Below, piece after piece: positions 26,180 to 34,883 of a stretch of 64,000 nucleotides of DNA. The stretch is taken from NCBI RefSeq assembly GCF_003201935.1, contig NZ_QJJL01000003.1:558001-622000 (forward strand), written 5' to 3'. Every line of letters starts with the position of its first letter. Positions within the stretch are counted from its first letter, which is position 1. This DNA is from Loktanella sp. PT4BL (GTDB lineage Bacteria > Pseudomonadota > Alphaproteobacteria > Rhodobacterales > Rhodobacteraceae). Position numbers and translations under genes: made by a program. The notes beneath the pieces are model-generated. The model made no database searches, had not been told where the DNA came from, and worked only from the letters and a program-made list of their open reading frames with translations.

Positions 26180-28164
26180 ACATCCAACTCCTCCACAAAC
26201 CGTGCATTCTCCTGAATATACTGGAACCGCAACTCCGGTTTCTTCCCCATCAGACGCTCCACCAGATCGGCGGTATCCCCCGGCACATCATCATGCACGG
26301 TGACGCGGATCAGTTTGCGGGTCGTGGGGTCCATCGTGGTTTCTTTAAGGTCCTTGGCGTCCATTTCGCCCAAGCCTTTGAACCGCTGGACGTCGATCTT
26401 GCCTTTGCCGCCAAGGCCTTTGGCCATGACCGCCTCTTTCTCGGCGTCGTCGGCCACATAGACGCGGCGCGCGCCCTGCGTCAGGCGGTAGAGCGGCGGG
26501 CAGGCCAGATAGAGGTGGCCGTTGTCGATCAGGGGCCGCATCTGCGTGAAGAAAAACGTCATGAGCAGCGACGCGATATGCGCGCCGTCGACGTCGGCGT
26601 CGGTCATGATGATGATTTTCTCGTAGCGCAGGTCGTCAATGTTGAATTTCGTGCCCATGCCGACACCCAGCGCCTCGCAGAGGTCGTTGATTTCGGCGTT
26701 GGTCGTCAGTTTCGATGAGGCCGCCCCCAGCACGTTCAAAATCTTGCCCTTGAGCGGCAAAAGCGCCTGATTGACGCGGTTGCGCGCGCCTTTGCCCGAA
26801 CCACCCGCGCTGTCGCCCTCGACGATGAAAAGCTCCGTTCCCGCGCGGTCCTTGCTGGTGCAATCCGTCAGCTTGCCGGGCAGGCGCAGTTTCTTGGTGG
26901 CCGATTTGCGGGCGGTCTCTTTTTCCTGACGACGGCGCAGGCGTTCTTCGGCGCGCAGCACCAGAAAATCGAGGATCGCGCCTGCGGATTTCGTGTCATT
27001 GGCCAGCCAGTTGTCAAAGTGGTCGCGCACCGCCCCTTCGGTCATTTTCGCGGCGATTTCCGAGGACAGCCGGTCCTTGGTCTGCCCCACAAAGGCCGGA
27101 TCGCGGATAAAGCAGGACACAAGCGCGCAGCCGCCCGAGGTCAGGTCCTCGCGGGTGATTTGCGCGGCTTTCTTGTTGTTGGAGAGTTCACCGTAGGCTT
27201 TGATCCCCTTCAGGATCGCGGCCCAGAAGCCGCTGACATGCGTGCCGCCTTCGGGCGTGGGCACAGTGTTACAATAGGACTGGATGAAACCGTCGCGCAC
27301 GGGCGTCCAGTTGATCGCCCATTCCACCTTGCCGGGTTCGCCGAATTTTTCGTTAAAGTCCACGGTGCCGGCAAAGGGTTTGTCGGCGTAGGTGGATGCG
27401 GTGCCCAGCGTTTCCTTGAGGTAGTCCGACAGGCCGCCGGGGAAGTGGAAGGTGGCCTCGAGCGGGGTTTCCTTGTCGTCGATCTCGGACTTCCAGCGGA
27501 TTTCGACACCCGAAAAGAGGTAGGCCTTGGAGCGGATGGAGGCAAAGAGGCGGGCGGGTTTGAACCGCTGGCTGCCGAAGATTTCCGCATCCGCGTGGAA
27601 GGTGACCGTGGTGCCGCGCCGGTTTTGCGTGGGCCCCAGTTTTTGCACCGGCCCCAGCGGGATGCCGCGCGAAAACCGTTGTTCGTAAAGTTCCTTGTTG
27701 CGCGCCACCTGCACGACCATGCTGTCGGACAGCGCGTTGACCACCGATGCGCCCACACCGTGCAGACCGCCCGACGTCTGGTAGGCCTTGCCCGAGAATT
27801 TGCCGCCCGCATGGAGCGTGCAGAGGATGACTTCGAGTGCGGATTTGTCAGGGAATTTCGGGTGCGGATCAATCGGGATGCCGCGCCCGTTGTCTTTGAT
27901 CGTCACGGAATAATCCGCGTGCAGTTCCACCTCGATCCGGTTGGCATGCCCTGCGACCGCTTCGTCCATGGAGTTGTCCAGCACCTCGGCCACCAGATGG
28001 TGCAGCGCGCGTTCGTCCGTGCCGCCGATATACATGCCGGGGCGTTTGCGCACAGGTTCCAGCCCCTCAAGCACCTCGATGCTGTCGGCGTTGTAGTCGT
28101 CGGGGCTGGCCCCGGAGAGGAGGTCGTTGGCCATGGTACTGCTCATTTCTTTGGTTTGGGACAT
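26176..28164 (-). CDS. parE: DNA topoisomerase IV subunit B
   Basis: ATPase subunit of topoisomerase IV, which with ParC decatenates chromosomes. Domains: GHKL ATPase with EVLDNSMDEAVAGHA, DNGRGIPIDPHP and TSGGLHGVGASVVNAL; transducer; TOPRIM with VEGDSAGGSGKGARNR and IIIMTDADVDGAHIASLL; closing KGLGEMDAKDLKETTMDP. Length (662) and absence of a GyrB-type insertion indicate ParE. Start choice is uncertain among in-frame ATGs at 28164, 28146 and 28134; none has a strong ribosome-binding site, and the conserved part begins only after 28134. A foreign-looking gene overlaps its stop. Confidence 0.95.
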   Translation of the reverse strand: MSQTKEMSSTMANDLLSGASPDDYNADSIEVLEGLEPVRKRPGMYIGGTDERALHHLVAEVLDNSMDEAVAGHANRIEVELHADYSVTIKDNGRGIPIDPHPKFPDKSALEVILCTLHAGGKFSGKAYQTSGGLHGVGASVVNALSDSMVVQVARNKELYEQRFSRGIPLGPVQKLGPTQNRRGTTVTFHADAEIFGSQRFKPARLFASIRSKAYLFSGVEIRWKSEIDDKETPLEATFHFPGGLSDYLKETLGTASTYADKPFAGTVDFNEKFGEPGKVEWAINWTPVRDGFIQSYCNTVPTPEGGTHVSGFWAAILKGIKAYGELSNNKKAAQITREDLTSGGCALVSCFIRDPAFVGQTKDRLSSEIAAKMTEGAVRDHFDNWLANDTKSAGAILDFLVLRAEERLRRRQEKETARKSATKKLRLPGKLTDCTSKDRAGTELFIVEGDSAGGSGKGARNRVNQALLPLKGKILNVLGAASSKLTTNAEINDLCEALGVGMGTKFNIDDLRYEKIIIMTDADVDGAHIASLLMTFFFTQMRPLIDNGHLYLACPPLYRLTQGARRVYVADDAEKEAVMAKGLGGKGKIDVQRFKGLGEMDAKDLKETTMDPTTRKLIRVTVHDDVPGDTADLVERLMGKKPELRFQYIQENARFVEELDV

Positions 28165-28253
28165 AATGGCAGGCGCGCGTGCAGGGGGCAATCTCGAATG
28201 CTTGCGGATTGTGTGCGGCGGGCTAGTTTAGCGTCAAACACCAGGAGGACGAT

Positions 28254-29138
28254 ATGCGCGTATTTTTCACAGGCGGCAGCGGCAAGGCGGGACGTCATGC
28301 GATTACCTATCTGCAGGCGCAGGGCCATACAGTCGTGAATGTGGACCGTGTCCCGTCAGGGCTTGATGTGTCGGAATTGCTGGTTGATTTGTGTGATGCG
28401 GGGCAGGTGATTGGCGCGATGTCGCAATACGCCGATTTTCACGAGCTGGAGCCGGGCACAGGCGTGCCGAAATATGATGCTGTAGTGCATTTTGCCGCCG
28501 TGCCGCGCGTGATGATCGGCACCGATGGCGAATGTTTTCGACAGAATACGCTGAGCACCTATAATGTGATCGAGGCGGCGGTAAAGCTGGGCATCCCCAA
28601 GGTGATTTTTGCCAGCTCCGAGACGACCTATGCCGTTTGCTTTGCCGATGGTGAGCTGAAACCTGAATACGTGCCCATTGATGAGGACCACCCGACCGTC
28701 CCCCATGACAGCTATGCCATGTCCAAAGTCTGTAACGAGGTGACGGGCAAATCGTTCCAGGCGCGCAGCGGCATTGATATCTACGGGCTGCGGATCAACA
28801 ATGTGATCGAGCCGCATGAATACGCCACCCAGTTCCCTGCCTATATGGCTGACCCCGCCCTGCGCCGCCGCAACATCTTTGCCTATATTGATGCCCGCGA
28901 TCTGGGTCATATGGTGGATTGCTGCCTGAAAACTGATGGTCTGGGGTATGAGGTCTTCAACGTCTCGAATGATGATCTGTCGGTGGGGATCACATCAGAC
29001 GAGGTGATCGAACGGTTCTATCAAGGCGTGCCTGTAAAGCGCGATATGCGCCCAGATGAGACGTTTTATGCCAATGACAAGGCCAAGCGGATGGTCGGAT
29101 TTGCGCCCAAACATTCCTGGCGCGAAGTCTTGAGGTGA
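28254..29138 (+). CDS. NAD-dependent epimerase/dehydratase (extended SDR)
   Basis: Extended short-chain dehydrogenase/reductase of 294 residues, cytosolic. It has the Rossmann start MRVFFTGGSGKAGRHAITYL with the G-x-x-G-x-x-G pattern, a conserved VVHFAAVPRV, the catalytic Ser in FASSETTY and the YAMSK motif (Tyr-x-x-x-Lys). Family members act on nucleotide sugars or sugar derivatives; the substrate cannot be read. AGGAGG lies 7 bases before the ATG. It overlaps the DUF4166 gene by four bases (GTGA). Confidence 0.92.
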   Translation: MRVFFTGGSGKAGRHAITYLQAQGHTVVNVDRVPSGLDVSELLVDLCDAGQVIGAMSQYADFHELEPGTGVPKYDAVVHFAAVPRVMIGTDGECFRQNTLSTYNVIEAAVKLGIPKVIFASSETTYAVCFADGELKPEYVPIDEDHPTVPHDSYAMSKVCNEVTGKSFQARSGIDIYGLRINNVIEPHEYATQFPAYMADPALRRRNIFAYIDARDLGHMVDCCLKTDGLGYEVFNVSNDDLSVGITSDEVIERFYQGVPVKRDMRPDETFYANDKAKRMVGFAPKHSWREVLR

Positions 29139-29674
29139 CTTCAAAGCCGCCGCTCTTTGCGGGCTATCTCGGGGCGGATTATGACGCTCTGCCGCCCGTG
29201 GTGCGGGATTTGCATGATCTGCGCGGCCCTGCCATCTGGCGCGGGCGGGCCAGCGTGACGCGGGGTGCGTCGTTTTGGGCGCGGCTGATTGCCTTTGCAT
29301 TCCGGTTTCCGCCTGCGACAGATGATATTGATGTGACGGTCACAATGACGCCGCGACAGGGTGGTGAGTTGTGGCAGCGCCAGTTCGGCGCTGCGCGGTT
29401 TTGGTCTTTCCTGCGCGTGCAGGACGGGCACATGACCGAGCGTTTCGGTCCCTTTACCTTTACGCTGGGGCTGCACGTAGCAGACGGGCAATTGCATTTT
29501 CCGGTGCAGTCGGGGCGCGTGGGGCCTCTGCCTTTTCCACGCTTTCTTTTGCCAGTCAGTGTGGCGCGGGAATATGAAGATGCGGGGCAGTTTCATTTTG
29601 ATGTGGCGCTGTCGGCCCCCATCACAGGTGCGCCGATGGTGCATTATCGCGGGTGGCTTGCGCCTACAGCGTGA
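29135..29674 (+). CDS. DUF4166 protein (179 aa)
   Basis: DUF4166 family protein: LPPVVRDLHDLRGPAIWRGRA at the N-terminus, then VTVTMTPRQGGELWQRQFG and a closing FHFDVALSAPITGAPMVHYRGWL. The family often occurs fused to or beside NAD-dependent epimerases or saccharopine-dehydrogenase-like proteins, consistent with the SDR upstream. Function unknown. It starts with GTG overlapping the stop of the SDR gene, implying coupled translation. No signal peptide or membrane segment. Confidence 0.88.
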   Translation: MTSKPPLFAGYLGADYDALPPVVRDLHDLRGPAIWRGRASVTRGASFWARLIAFAFRFPPATDDIDVTVTMTPRQGGELWQRQFGAARFWSFLRVQDGHMTERFGPFTFTLGLHVADGQLHFPVQSGRVGPLPFPRFLLPVSVAREYEDAGQFHFDVALSAPITGAPMVHYRGWLAPTA

Positions 29675-29678
29675 CCAC

Positions 29679-29734
29679 AGATTTTTCGACGAAAAATCTT
29701 GGGGCTCTCAGGTCAATTTTTGGCAAAAAATTGA
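29679..29734. repeat. Two tandem AT-rich hairpins
   Basis: AGATTTTTC-gac-GAAAAATCT (29679-29699, 9-bp perfect stem) is followed 13 bases later by TCAATTTTT-ggca-AAAAATTGA (29713-29734, 9-bp stem). They lie just after the DUF4166 stop. The stems are AT-rich and no T run follows, so they are not typical terminators; the first resembles a small palindrome often seen between genes in Rhodobacteraceae. They may stabilise the message end or mark a repeat family. Confidence 0.7.
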
Positions 29735-29797
29735 TCGCTGCGGGGCGGTGGCTGCAAGCGCATTGTCGATGCTCCAAGATATCCCTACATAGGCGAC

Positions 29798-30448
29798 ATG
29801 CGTATTTTGCTTCCCCTTCTTGCCGCTTTGGCCGTGCCCGTCACCGTGGCGGCCCACCCGCATGTGTTTGTGCAGGCACAGGTCACCGTCGTCTTTGATG
29901 AGGCCGGCGACATGGGGATCAAGCTTGATTGGCAATATGACGATCTGTTTTCGCTTCTGGTGACAACTGATCTTGGCATCGACATGGATGGCGATCTGGT
30001 CCTGACCGCTGATGAACAGGCCCTGCTCGAGAGCCAGATTGCAGCTTGGCCCCCCGAATATGCCGGTGATCTCGAGGTCGCGCAGGGTGGTGCGGTGCTG
30101 GCTTTGGGGGAAAAGCAGGATCATCGCATGACCTATGTTGAGGGGCTTTTTCTGGAAACACATCTGCGGCCCGTACCGGATGTGCCCGATCGCGCGTCAC
30201 CGCTGCAGATACGGGTGTACGACCCCAGTTTTTACACCGCTTATGATTTGCGCCGTCCTGTGCTGATCGAAGGGCGCGATGATTGCAGCGCCGAGATCAT
30301 TCCCGCCGATATTGATGCCGCCTATGCGCTGGCAGAAAGCCTGCTTGACGGGCAAAGCGCTGATGAGGTTGGCCCCGACGACTACTTCCCAGCCATTGGC
30401 GATGCGTTCGCGGACACGATTGTTGTGACATGCGCTGGCCCGCTCTGA
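29798..30448 (+). CDS. DUF1007 periplasmic metal-binding protein (ZevA-like)
   Basis: Secreted 216-residue protein with a signal peptide ([19 protein letters not shown]) followed at once by [19 protein letters not shown], the signature of DUF1007. The mature start with His-Pro-His and the acidic stretches suggest metal binding. In Haemophilus influenzae the DUF1007-NicO pair ZevAB is needed for zinc supply, and DUF1007 usually travels with NicO-type transporters, as here: the permease gene begins inside its last codons. Whether the metal is zinc, nickel or cobalt cannot be told. Confidence 0.9.
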   Translation: MRILLPLLAALAVPVTVAAHPHVFVQAQVTVVFDEAGDMGIKLDWQYDDLFSLLVTTDLGIDMDGDLVLTADEQALLESQIAAWPPEYAGDLEVAQGGAVLALGEKQDHRMTYVEGLFLETHLRPVPDVPDRASPLQIRVYDPSFYTAYDLRRPVLIEGRDDCSAEIIPADIDAAYALAESLLDGQSADEVGPDDYFPAIGDAFADTIVVTCAGPL

Positions 30449-31314
30449 TCCTTGCGGCCTTCGGGGCGCTGGCGCTTTGGCTTTGGGGCTTTGGCGGGGC
30501 GGATCAGGTAACGCGCTATGCCAGTGCTGCCCAGCGCGATGTGCAAAACGCCATGGCTGCGGCCCTGCGCGGATTGCGCGCAGGTGAGCCGGGGGCGCTG
30601 GCCACGCTTTGGGGGCTGTGTTTCGCCTACGGGTTTGTCCACGCCGCGGGGCCGGGCCATGGCAAGCTGGTGATTGGTGGCTATGGCGCAGGCACGCGGG
30701 TCCCTGCGCGGCGCTTGGCAGGGCTGGCGCTGGGTGCCTCACTGGCGCAGGCGCTGACAGCGGTGCTGCTGGTTTACGCGGCCGTCTTTGTGTTCGGCTG
30801 GGGACGCGAACAGATGACAGGGGTGGCCGATGATGTGCTGGCCCCGCTCAGCTATGCATTGATAGGCGCAGTAGGTTTTTGGCTCATGCTGCGGGGCCTG
30901 CGCCATTTGCGACCCAAGCATGACCATGCCCATGCGGGCAACAGTGACGTCTGTGCCTCTTGCGGACATGCCCATGGGCCGACAATGGAACAGGCCGAGA
31001 CTGTGCGTTCCTGGCGGGATGCGCTGGTGGTGATCGGCACGATTGCGATCCGGCCCTGCACAGGCGCGCTGTTCCTGCTGATCCTGACGTGGCGGTTGGG
31101 CATCGACTGGGCGGGGATCATTGGGGCCTTTGTCATGGGTCTTGGCACCGCGAGCATTACCGTGATGGTGGCCTTCGCCGCTGTTAGGTTGCGCGAAAGC
31201 GCCTTGCAGTTGGTGCAGCACGGGGCGGTGGCGCGGACCCTGGCCTGGGCCGAGATTCTGGCGGGTGCGATTGTCGTCTTGCTTGCCAGTCAATTGGTGC
31301 TGCGCAGCATCTGA
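30430..31314 (+). CDS. NicO/RcnA-type metal transporter (ZevB-like)
   Basis: Inner-membrane metal transporter of 294 residues with about seven helices. The family motif [20 protein letters not shown] is complete, and a His/Cys-rich cytosolic loop ([20 protein letters not shown]) precedes the second half with [17 protein letters not shown]. NicO proteins export nickel and cobalt, while those paired with DUF1007 are implicated in zinc. It overlaps the DUF1007 gene by 19 bases. The loop probably senses or buffers the metal. Confidence 0.93.
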   Translation: MRWPALILAAFGALALWLWGFGGADQVTRYASAAQRDVQNAMAAALRGLRAGEPGALATLWGLCFAYGFVHAAGPGHGKLVIGGYGAGTRVPARRLAGLALGASLAQALTAVLLVYAAVFVFGWGREQMTGVADDVLAPLSYALIGAVGFWLMLRGLRHLRPKHDHAHAGNSDVCASCGHAHGPTMEQAETVRSWRDALVVIGTIAIRPCTGALFLLILTWRLGIDWAGIIGAFVMGLGTASITVMVAFAAVRLRESALQLVQHGAVARTLAWAEILAGAIVVLLASQLVLRSI

Positions 31315-31356
31315 TTGCACTTTACCGGCACGCGGAACGGGCCTAAGGGTTTGGCC

Positions 31357-32727
31357 ATGCAACCTGTCGCACAAACATATCAAGACCACAGCCGTGCGAT
31401 CTGGAAACTGGGGATGCCCCTGATCCTGAGCAATCTGGCGCAGTTTGCCATCCATATCACCGATACGGTGATGCTGGGCTGGTATGATGTCACTGCACTT
31501 GCCGCCTCGACCATCGCCGGCACATTGTTCTTTGTCATCTTCATCGTGGGCGCAGGGTTCGCGCAGGCGGTCACACCTTTGGTGGCTTCGGCTGCGGAAC
31601 AGGGTGATGAAGTGCAGGTACGACGCGTCACGCGGATGGGGTTGTGGTTGTCGATCTTCTACGGGTTCATTGTCACGATCCCGTTCTTCTGGGCCGAAGA
31701 CATCCTCATCGCCATCGGACAGGATGCCGAGGTGTCGCGGCTGGCCCATATCTATCTGCAGATCGTGATCTGGCAGATGATCCCTGCGCTGATCGTCATG
31801 ACGTTCAAGTCCTTTCTGGCGGCACTTGAACACACGGCGATTATTCTGTGGGCGACGATCGGGACTGCGGTGCTGAATGTCTTTATCAATTATGCGCTAA
31901 TCTTCGGAAACTGGGGTATGCCGGAACTGGGGATCACGGGGGCCGCGATTGCGTCTTTGAGTGTGACGCTGATCACGGTTCTGCTGTTGATGATCTATAT
32001 CCTGCGTGTCCTGCCGCAATTTGAACTGTTCAAGAATTTCTGGCGCAGTGACAGCGCAATCCTGCGCCGTGTGTTCATGCTGGGCTGGCCCATTGGTGCC
32101 ACGTCGCTGGCCGAGGGCGGGTTGTTCAGCGCCTCTGCCATCATGGTCGGCTGGATCGGGCCGATTGAGCTTGCCGCACATGGCATCGCGATCCAGTTGG
32201 CCAGCCTGACATTCATGGTTCATATCGGTTTCAGTCAGGCGGCCACTGTGCGGGCGGGCCGTGCCTTGGGGCGACGGGATGAATTATCGTTGCGCCGTGG
32301 CGGCATGACGGCGATCGGGATGTCGGCGATCTATGCGGTGATCACATCGCTCATTTTTCTGGCGATGCCAGAGTTCTTGGTGTCGCTCTTCATCGACCCC
32401 AATGAACCGGAACGCGCCAATTTGCTGCGCATCGGTGCGAGCCTTGTGATGGTTGCCGCCCTGTTCCAACTGGTGGACGGGTTGCAGGTGCTGGCGCTCG
32501 GCCTGTTGCGCGGTGTGCAGGATACAGCCGTGCCAATGGTCATGGCGGCGATCAGCTATTGGGTGATCGGATTGCCGGTCAGCTATCTGCTGGCCTTTAC
32601 CTTGGGCTTTGGTGCGGTGGGGCTGTGGCTGGGTCTCGTGATCGGGTTGGCCATCGCCGCAGCACTGCTTTTGTGGCGGTTCTGGGGGAGATCGGTGAAG
32701 ATCGCCCCGCAGGTCCTAGCCGAGTAG
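31357..32727 (+). CDS. MATE family multidrug/toxin exporter
   Basis: Twelve-helix inner-membrane antiporter of the NorM-type MATE family (456 residues), which expels cationic compounds using Na+ or H+ gradients. It begins IWKLGMPLILSNLAQFAIHITDTVMLGW, continues through two bundles of six helices (second bundle from FMLGWPIGATSLAEGG) and has the common AVPMVMAAISYWVIGLPV (preceded by DT). The ATG at 31357 is preferred to an in-frame TTG 14 codons earlier because the extra residues do not fit the family. Its last 12 bases overlap the convergent Hint gene. Confidence 0.94.
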   Translation: MQPVAQTYQDHSRAIWKLGMPLILSNLAQFAIHITDTVMLGWYDVTALAASTIAGTLFFVIFIVGAGFAQAVTPLVASAAEQGDEVQVRRVTRMGLWLSIFYGFIVTIPFFWAEDILIAIGQDAEVSRLAHIYLQIVIWQMIPALIVMTFKSFLAALEHTAIILWATIGTAVLNVFINYALIFGNWGMPELGITGAAIASLSVTLITVLLLMIYILRVLPQFELFKNFWRSDSAILRRVFMLGWPIGATSLAEGGLFSASAIMVGWIGPIELAAHGIAIQLASLTFMVHIGFSQAATVRAGRALGRRDELSLRRGGMTAIGMSAIYAVITSLIFLAMPEFLVSLFIDPNEPERANLLRIGASLVMVAALFQLVDGLQVLALGLLRGVQDTAVPMVMAAISYWVIGLPVSYLLAFTLGFGAVGLWLGLVIGLAIAAALLLWRFWGRSVKIAPQVLAE

Positions 32728-33507
32728 TTCGAGGTCGCGCATCCGCAGGCGCGGGTGCTCCATCAATCCAAAGTCTTCAAAACCGCGTTTGTGGGGGAAG
32801 AGCGAGAGATATTCGCGCAAGGCATCGCCCCGCAGACCGAGGTTGAAGGCGGAACCCGGATGCAGTGTTTCGATCTCCAACCCGTTGACTACGACACAGC
32901 GCTGCCCGGCAAATCCGAACTGGAAGACGCTGACGGGCGTTGCAGGCTCAAGGCTGAGCACAGTGTTGCCGTCGACAAAGTCGGCAGCGGGGATGAAGGC
33001 GGCATCACTGCCAGCTACGCGGCGGATACCGTTCGCACGGTGTAGCAGACGGGCCGATGGCCCCAGCACCAGATCCTGCGACGGGCGGCTGTAGCCGAAG
33101 GCGTCGCCGGTGATCCGTGTCATCATGGGTTGCTTTGAATTGGCCGCATTTGTTGCGGGACCAAGCGTGATCCGGCCACGCCACAACAGCTTTTCATAGC
33201 TGCCATCGGCAAGGCGGACATCGTCGCCCGGCATTACGTCTTCGACAGACATAAAGCCGTTCTGGGTCTGCACGATTGCCGCATGGCCGAGGACGGAGAA
33301 CGCTTCCTCAAAGGCCGGATGGGCGCGGGCAATGGTGTTAAACTCGTTAAAGCGGCCTTGCGCATCAAGGTACATCACCTCGTATTTGCGCTGCGCAACA
33401 TCGCTGTTTTGCGTTTTCGCATGTTGCCGCTGGGCAGGCGTAAGCCTGATTTGCTGGCTGAAAATATCGATTGCATGCTGCGTGCCGGAAGTCGGGGAGG
33501 GTTCCAT
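32716..33507 (-). CDS. Hint-domain protein with Ser in place of the usual Cys
   Basis: Hedgehog/intein-type (Hint_2) protein of 263 residues, a family very common in this group. The domain begins near residue 71: SVLGHAAIVQTQNGFMSVED and continues VMPGDDVRLADGSYEKLLWRG, DLVLGPSARLLH and a C-terminal beta region. The Cys that normally opens the domain (CFTPGT) is Ser71 here. The first 70 residues are not a recognised partner domain. AAGG eight bases before the ATG at 33507 supports this start; an upstream extension is rich in Cys and Trp and unlikely. Whether it self-cleaves is open. Confidence 0.85.
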   Translation of the reverse strand: MEPSPTSGTQHAIDIFSQQIRLTPAQRQHAKTQNSDVAQRKYEVMYLDAQGRFNEFNTIARAHPAFEEAFSVLGHAAIVQTQNGFMSVEDVMPGDDVRLADGSYEKLLWRGRITLGPATNAANSKQPMMTRITGDAFGYSRPSQDLVLGPSARLLHRANGIRRVAGSDAAFIPAADFVDGNTVLSLEPATPVSVFQFGFAGQRCVVVNGLEIETLHPGSAFNLGLRGDALREYLSLFPHKRGFEDFGLMEHPRLRMRDLELLG

Positions 33508-33727
33508 CAAAAAAGCCTTTTCAGAGCTGACGTCATCTGCTGTCCCACCAACAACATCTGAGCAATAGTTACAGTTGTTCTGATTTGCGGGGCACGGATG
33601 CCCGGCAAATCGATGCAACCAAGACCTGCCCCAACACACGGCGCAGTATCGTTCGGATGGCTGCATCTTCCTTTTTTGCCCGGTGCCACCTGCCGCAAAG
33701 GGCAGTAAAGGTCCAAGGCGGGGCGCG

Positions 33728-33889
33728 TTAAGCGCCCTGTGCGATGCGTTCGAGAGGTTGCACTGTATCGCCTGCATTTTCTGAACGGCGTGCGATCATG
33801 GCTTCACGCAGGCTGCCACGTGCCCAAGGCATTGGCGTGTCATATGTGGCGACTGCAGCTTCGAGTGACTTCTGCCAGCGGCTTTTCAT
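33728..33889 (-). CDS. Small basic protein (53 aa)
   Basis: Short gene with a very good ribosome-binding site (AGAGGT six bases before ATG). The product MKSRWQKSLEAAVATYDTPM is followed by PWARGSLREAMIARR and a tail ending LERIAQGA; it is basic and probably soluble. Very similar short proteins containing the M-P-W-x-R-G signature are found in related genomes as far as I recall, which supports a real gene. Its stop lies in the loop of a hairpin (GGGCGC-gttaa-GCGCCC, 33721-33737) that could end transcription. Function unknown. Confidence 0.75.
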   Translation of the reverse strand: MKSRWQKSLEAAVATYDTPMPWARGSLREAMIARRSENAGDTVQPLERIAQGA

Positions 33890-34029
33890 GGTGATACCTC
33901 TTTTTTCTTGGTGCCCTTTATGGGCGCTGATTGAGGATCAGGATGCGAGATCATACTGGCGAGATTTTGACCAACTGAGGAAAAGATTCAGTCGCGCGCA
34001 TTAATTCGGCAAAAAGGGCGGATATCTTT

Positions 34030-34048
34030 GATAATTATAGAAATTATC
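34030..34048. promoter_or_regulatory. AT-rich inverted repeat upstream of the 53-aa gene
   Basis: GATAATT-ataga-AATTATC is a perfect 7-bp inverted repeat in an AT-rich section of the 238-base gap before the 53-aa gene. Read on the minus strand it contains TATAAT, so it may be a -10 element covered by an operator, although no matching -35 hexamer is seen at 17 bases. The rest of 33890-34029 shows no gene. Confidence 0.4.
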
Positions 34049-34077
34049 CAAGGCTGGAGTGTGCCGAAGAGATGCTT

Positions 34078-34118
34078 GTTTAACAAACCTAGGCAGGTCT
34101 TGCCTCATTTCGTTAAAC
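34078..34118. terminator. Nested inverted repeat after pgeF
   Basis: An outer pair GTTTAAC/GTTAAAC encloses an inner stem AGGCA-ggtct-TGCCT. It lies ten bases beyond the pgeF stop on the downstream side and may serve as its terminator, although no clean T run follows. The symmetrical double structure could also act as an operator or cruciform site. Confidence 0.5.
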
Positions 34119-34127
34119 AGCGCCGGT

Positions 34128-34883
34128 TTACAGCCTTATTGCTGCAATGAGCCGTCCATAGTCGGCCTGCCGTTCATGGACGCTGCGCCGGTAGCTGTAG
34201 AATCGGTCAGGATGTGCGTAGGTGCAATGATGTGTCCATGAGGCTGACGCAATACCGCATTGCTTGAGCTTGAAAAGCCCGAAGGCAGGCAGGTCAAAGA
34301 AGGAGCGGTCGCCTTTGCCTTGTCTGAAGAAGCGGTCGAATTGGGGATCAGTGGAAACGAATGTGTCGTAGAACTCTGGCCCGACCTCATAGTTGGCCTG
34401 ACTGATACAGGGGCCGATGACCGCCACGATGTTGGCGCGCGTCGCACCCAGGTTTTCCATCGCGGCGACGGTCGCCTCAAGCACGCCGTTGACGGCCCCT
34501 TTCCACCCCGCATGTGCCGCCCCGATCACGCCCGCCTGCGTATCTGCAAACAGCACGGGCTGGCAGTCGGCGGTCAGGACGGAGAGCGCGACGCCCTTGG
34601 TGGCGGTGACCAGCGCGTCGGCTTTGGGGGCGGGTGTCACGGGTGTGCCCAGTGTGACGACATCGGCCGAATGAACCTGATGCACACCGACAAGTTTTTC
34701 CGCATCTACGCCCAGCGTTTTTGCAACGCGCGCGCGGTTGATCGCAACGATCTCGTGCTGGTCCGAGCTGCCATAGCCGCAGTTCAACCCCGCAAACACG
34801 CCAGAGGATGCGCCACCTGCGCGGGTGAAGAACCCGTGCGGCACATTTTCCAGAAGCGGCGAGGTAATAATGTCGAGCGTCAT
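34128..34883 (-). CDS. pgeF: PgeF-type laccase-domain protein (polyphenol oxidase family)
   Basis: YfiH/PgeF family, cytosolic, 251 residues. The copper/zinc-type site residues are visible in VHQVHSADVV, LTADCQPVLFAD and IGAAHAGWKGAVNGV, followed by IGPCISQANYEVG. In E. coli PgeF protects peptidoglycan synthesis by removing UDP-MurNAc bearing wrong residues; other members have purine nucleoside phosphorylase activity. It overlaps the midA-like gene by 4 bases, in the minus-strand order lgt, midA-like, pgeF, all related to envelope or respiratory maintenance. Confidence 0.94.
   Translation of the reverse strand: MTLDIITSPLLENVPHGFFTRAGGASSGVFAGLNCGYGSSDQHEIVAINRARVAKTLGVDAEKLVGVHQVHSADVVTLGTPVTPAPKADALVTATKGVALSVLTADCQPVLFADTQAGVIGAAHAGWKGAVNGVLEATVAAMENLGATRANIVAVIGPCISQANYEVGPEFYDTFVSTDPQFDRFFRQGKGDRSFFDLPAFGLFKLKQCGIASASWTHHCTYAHPDRFYSYRRSVHERQADYGRLIAAIRL

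Noticed and set aside
27019..28338. Very long open frame opposite parE
   Set aside because: Antisense shadow of a conserved gene; high GC at third positions of parE opens the complementary frame.
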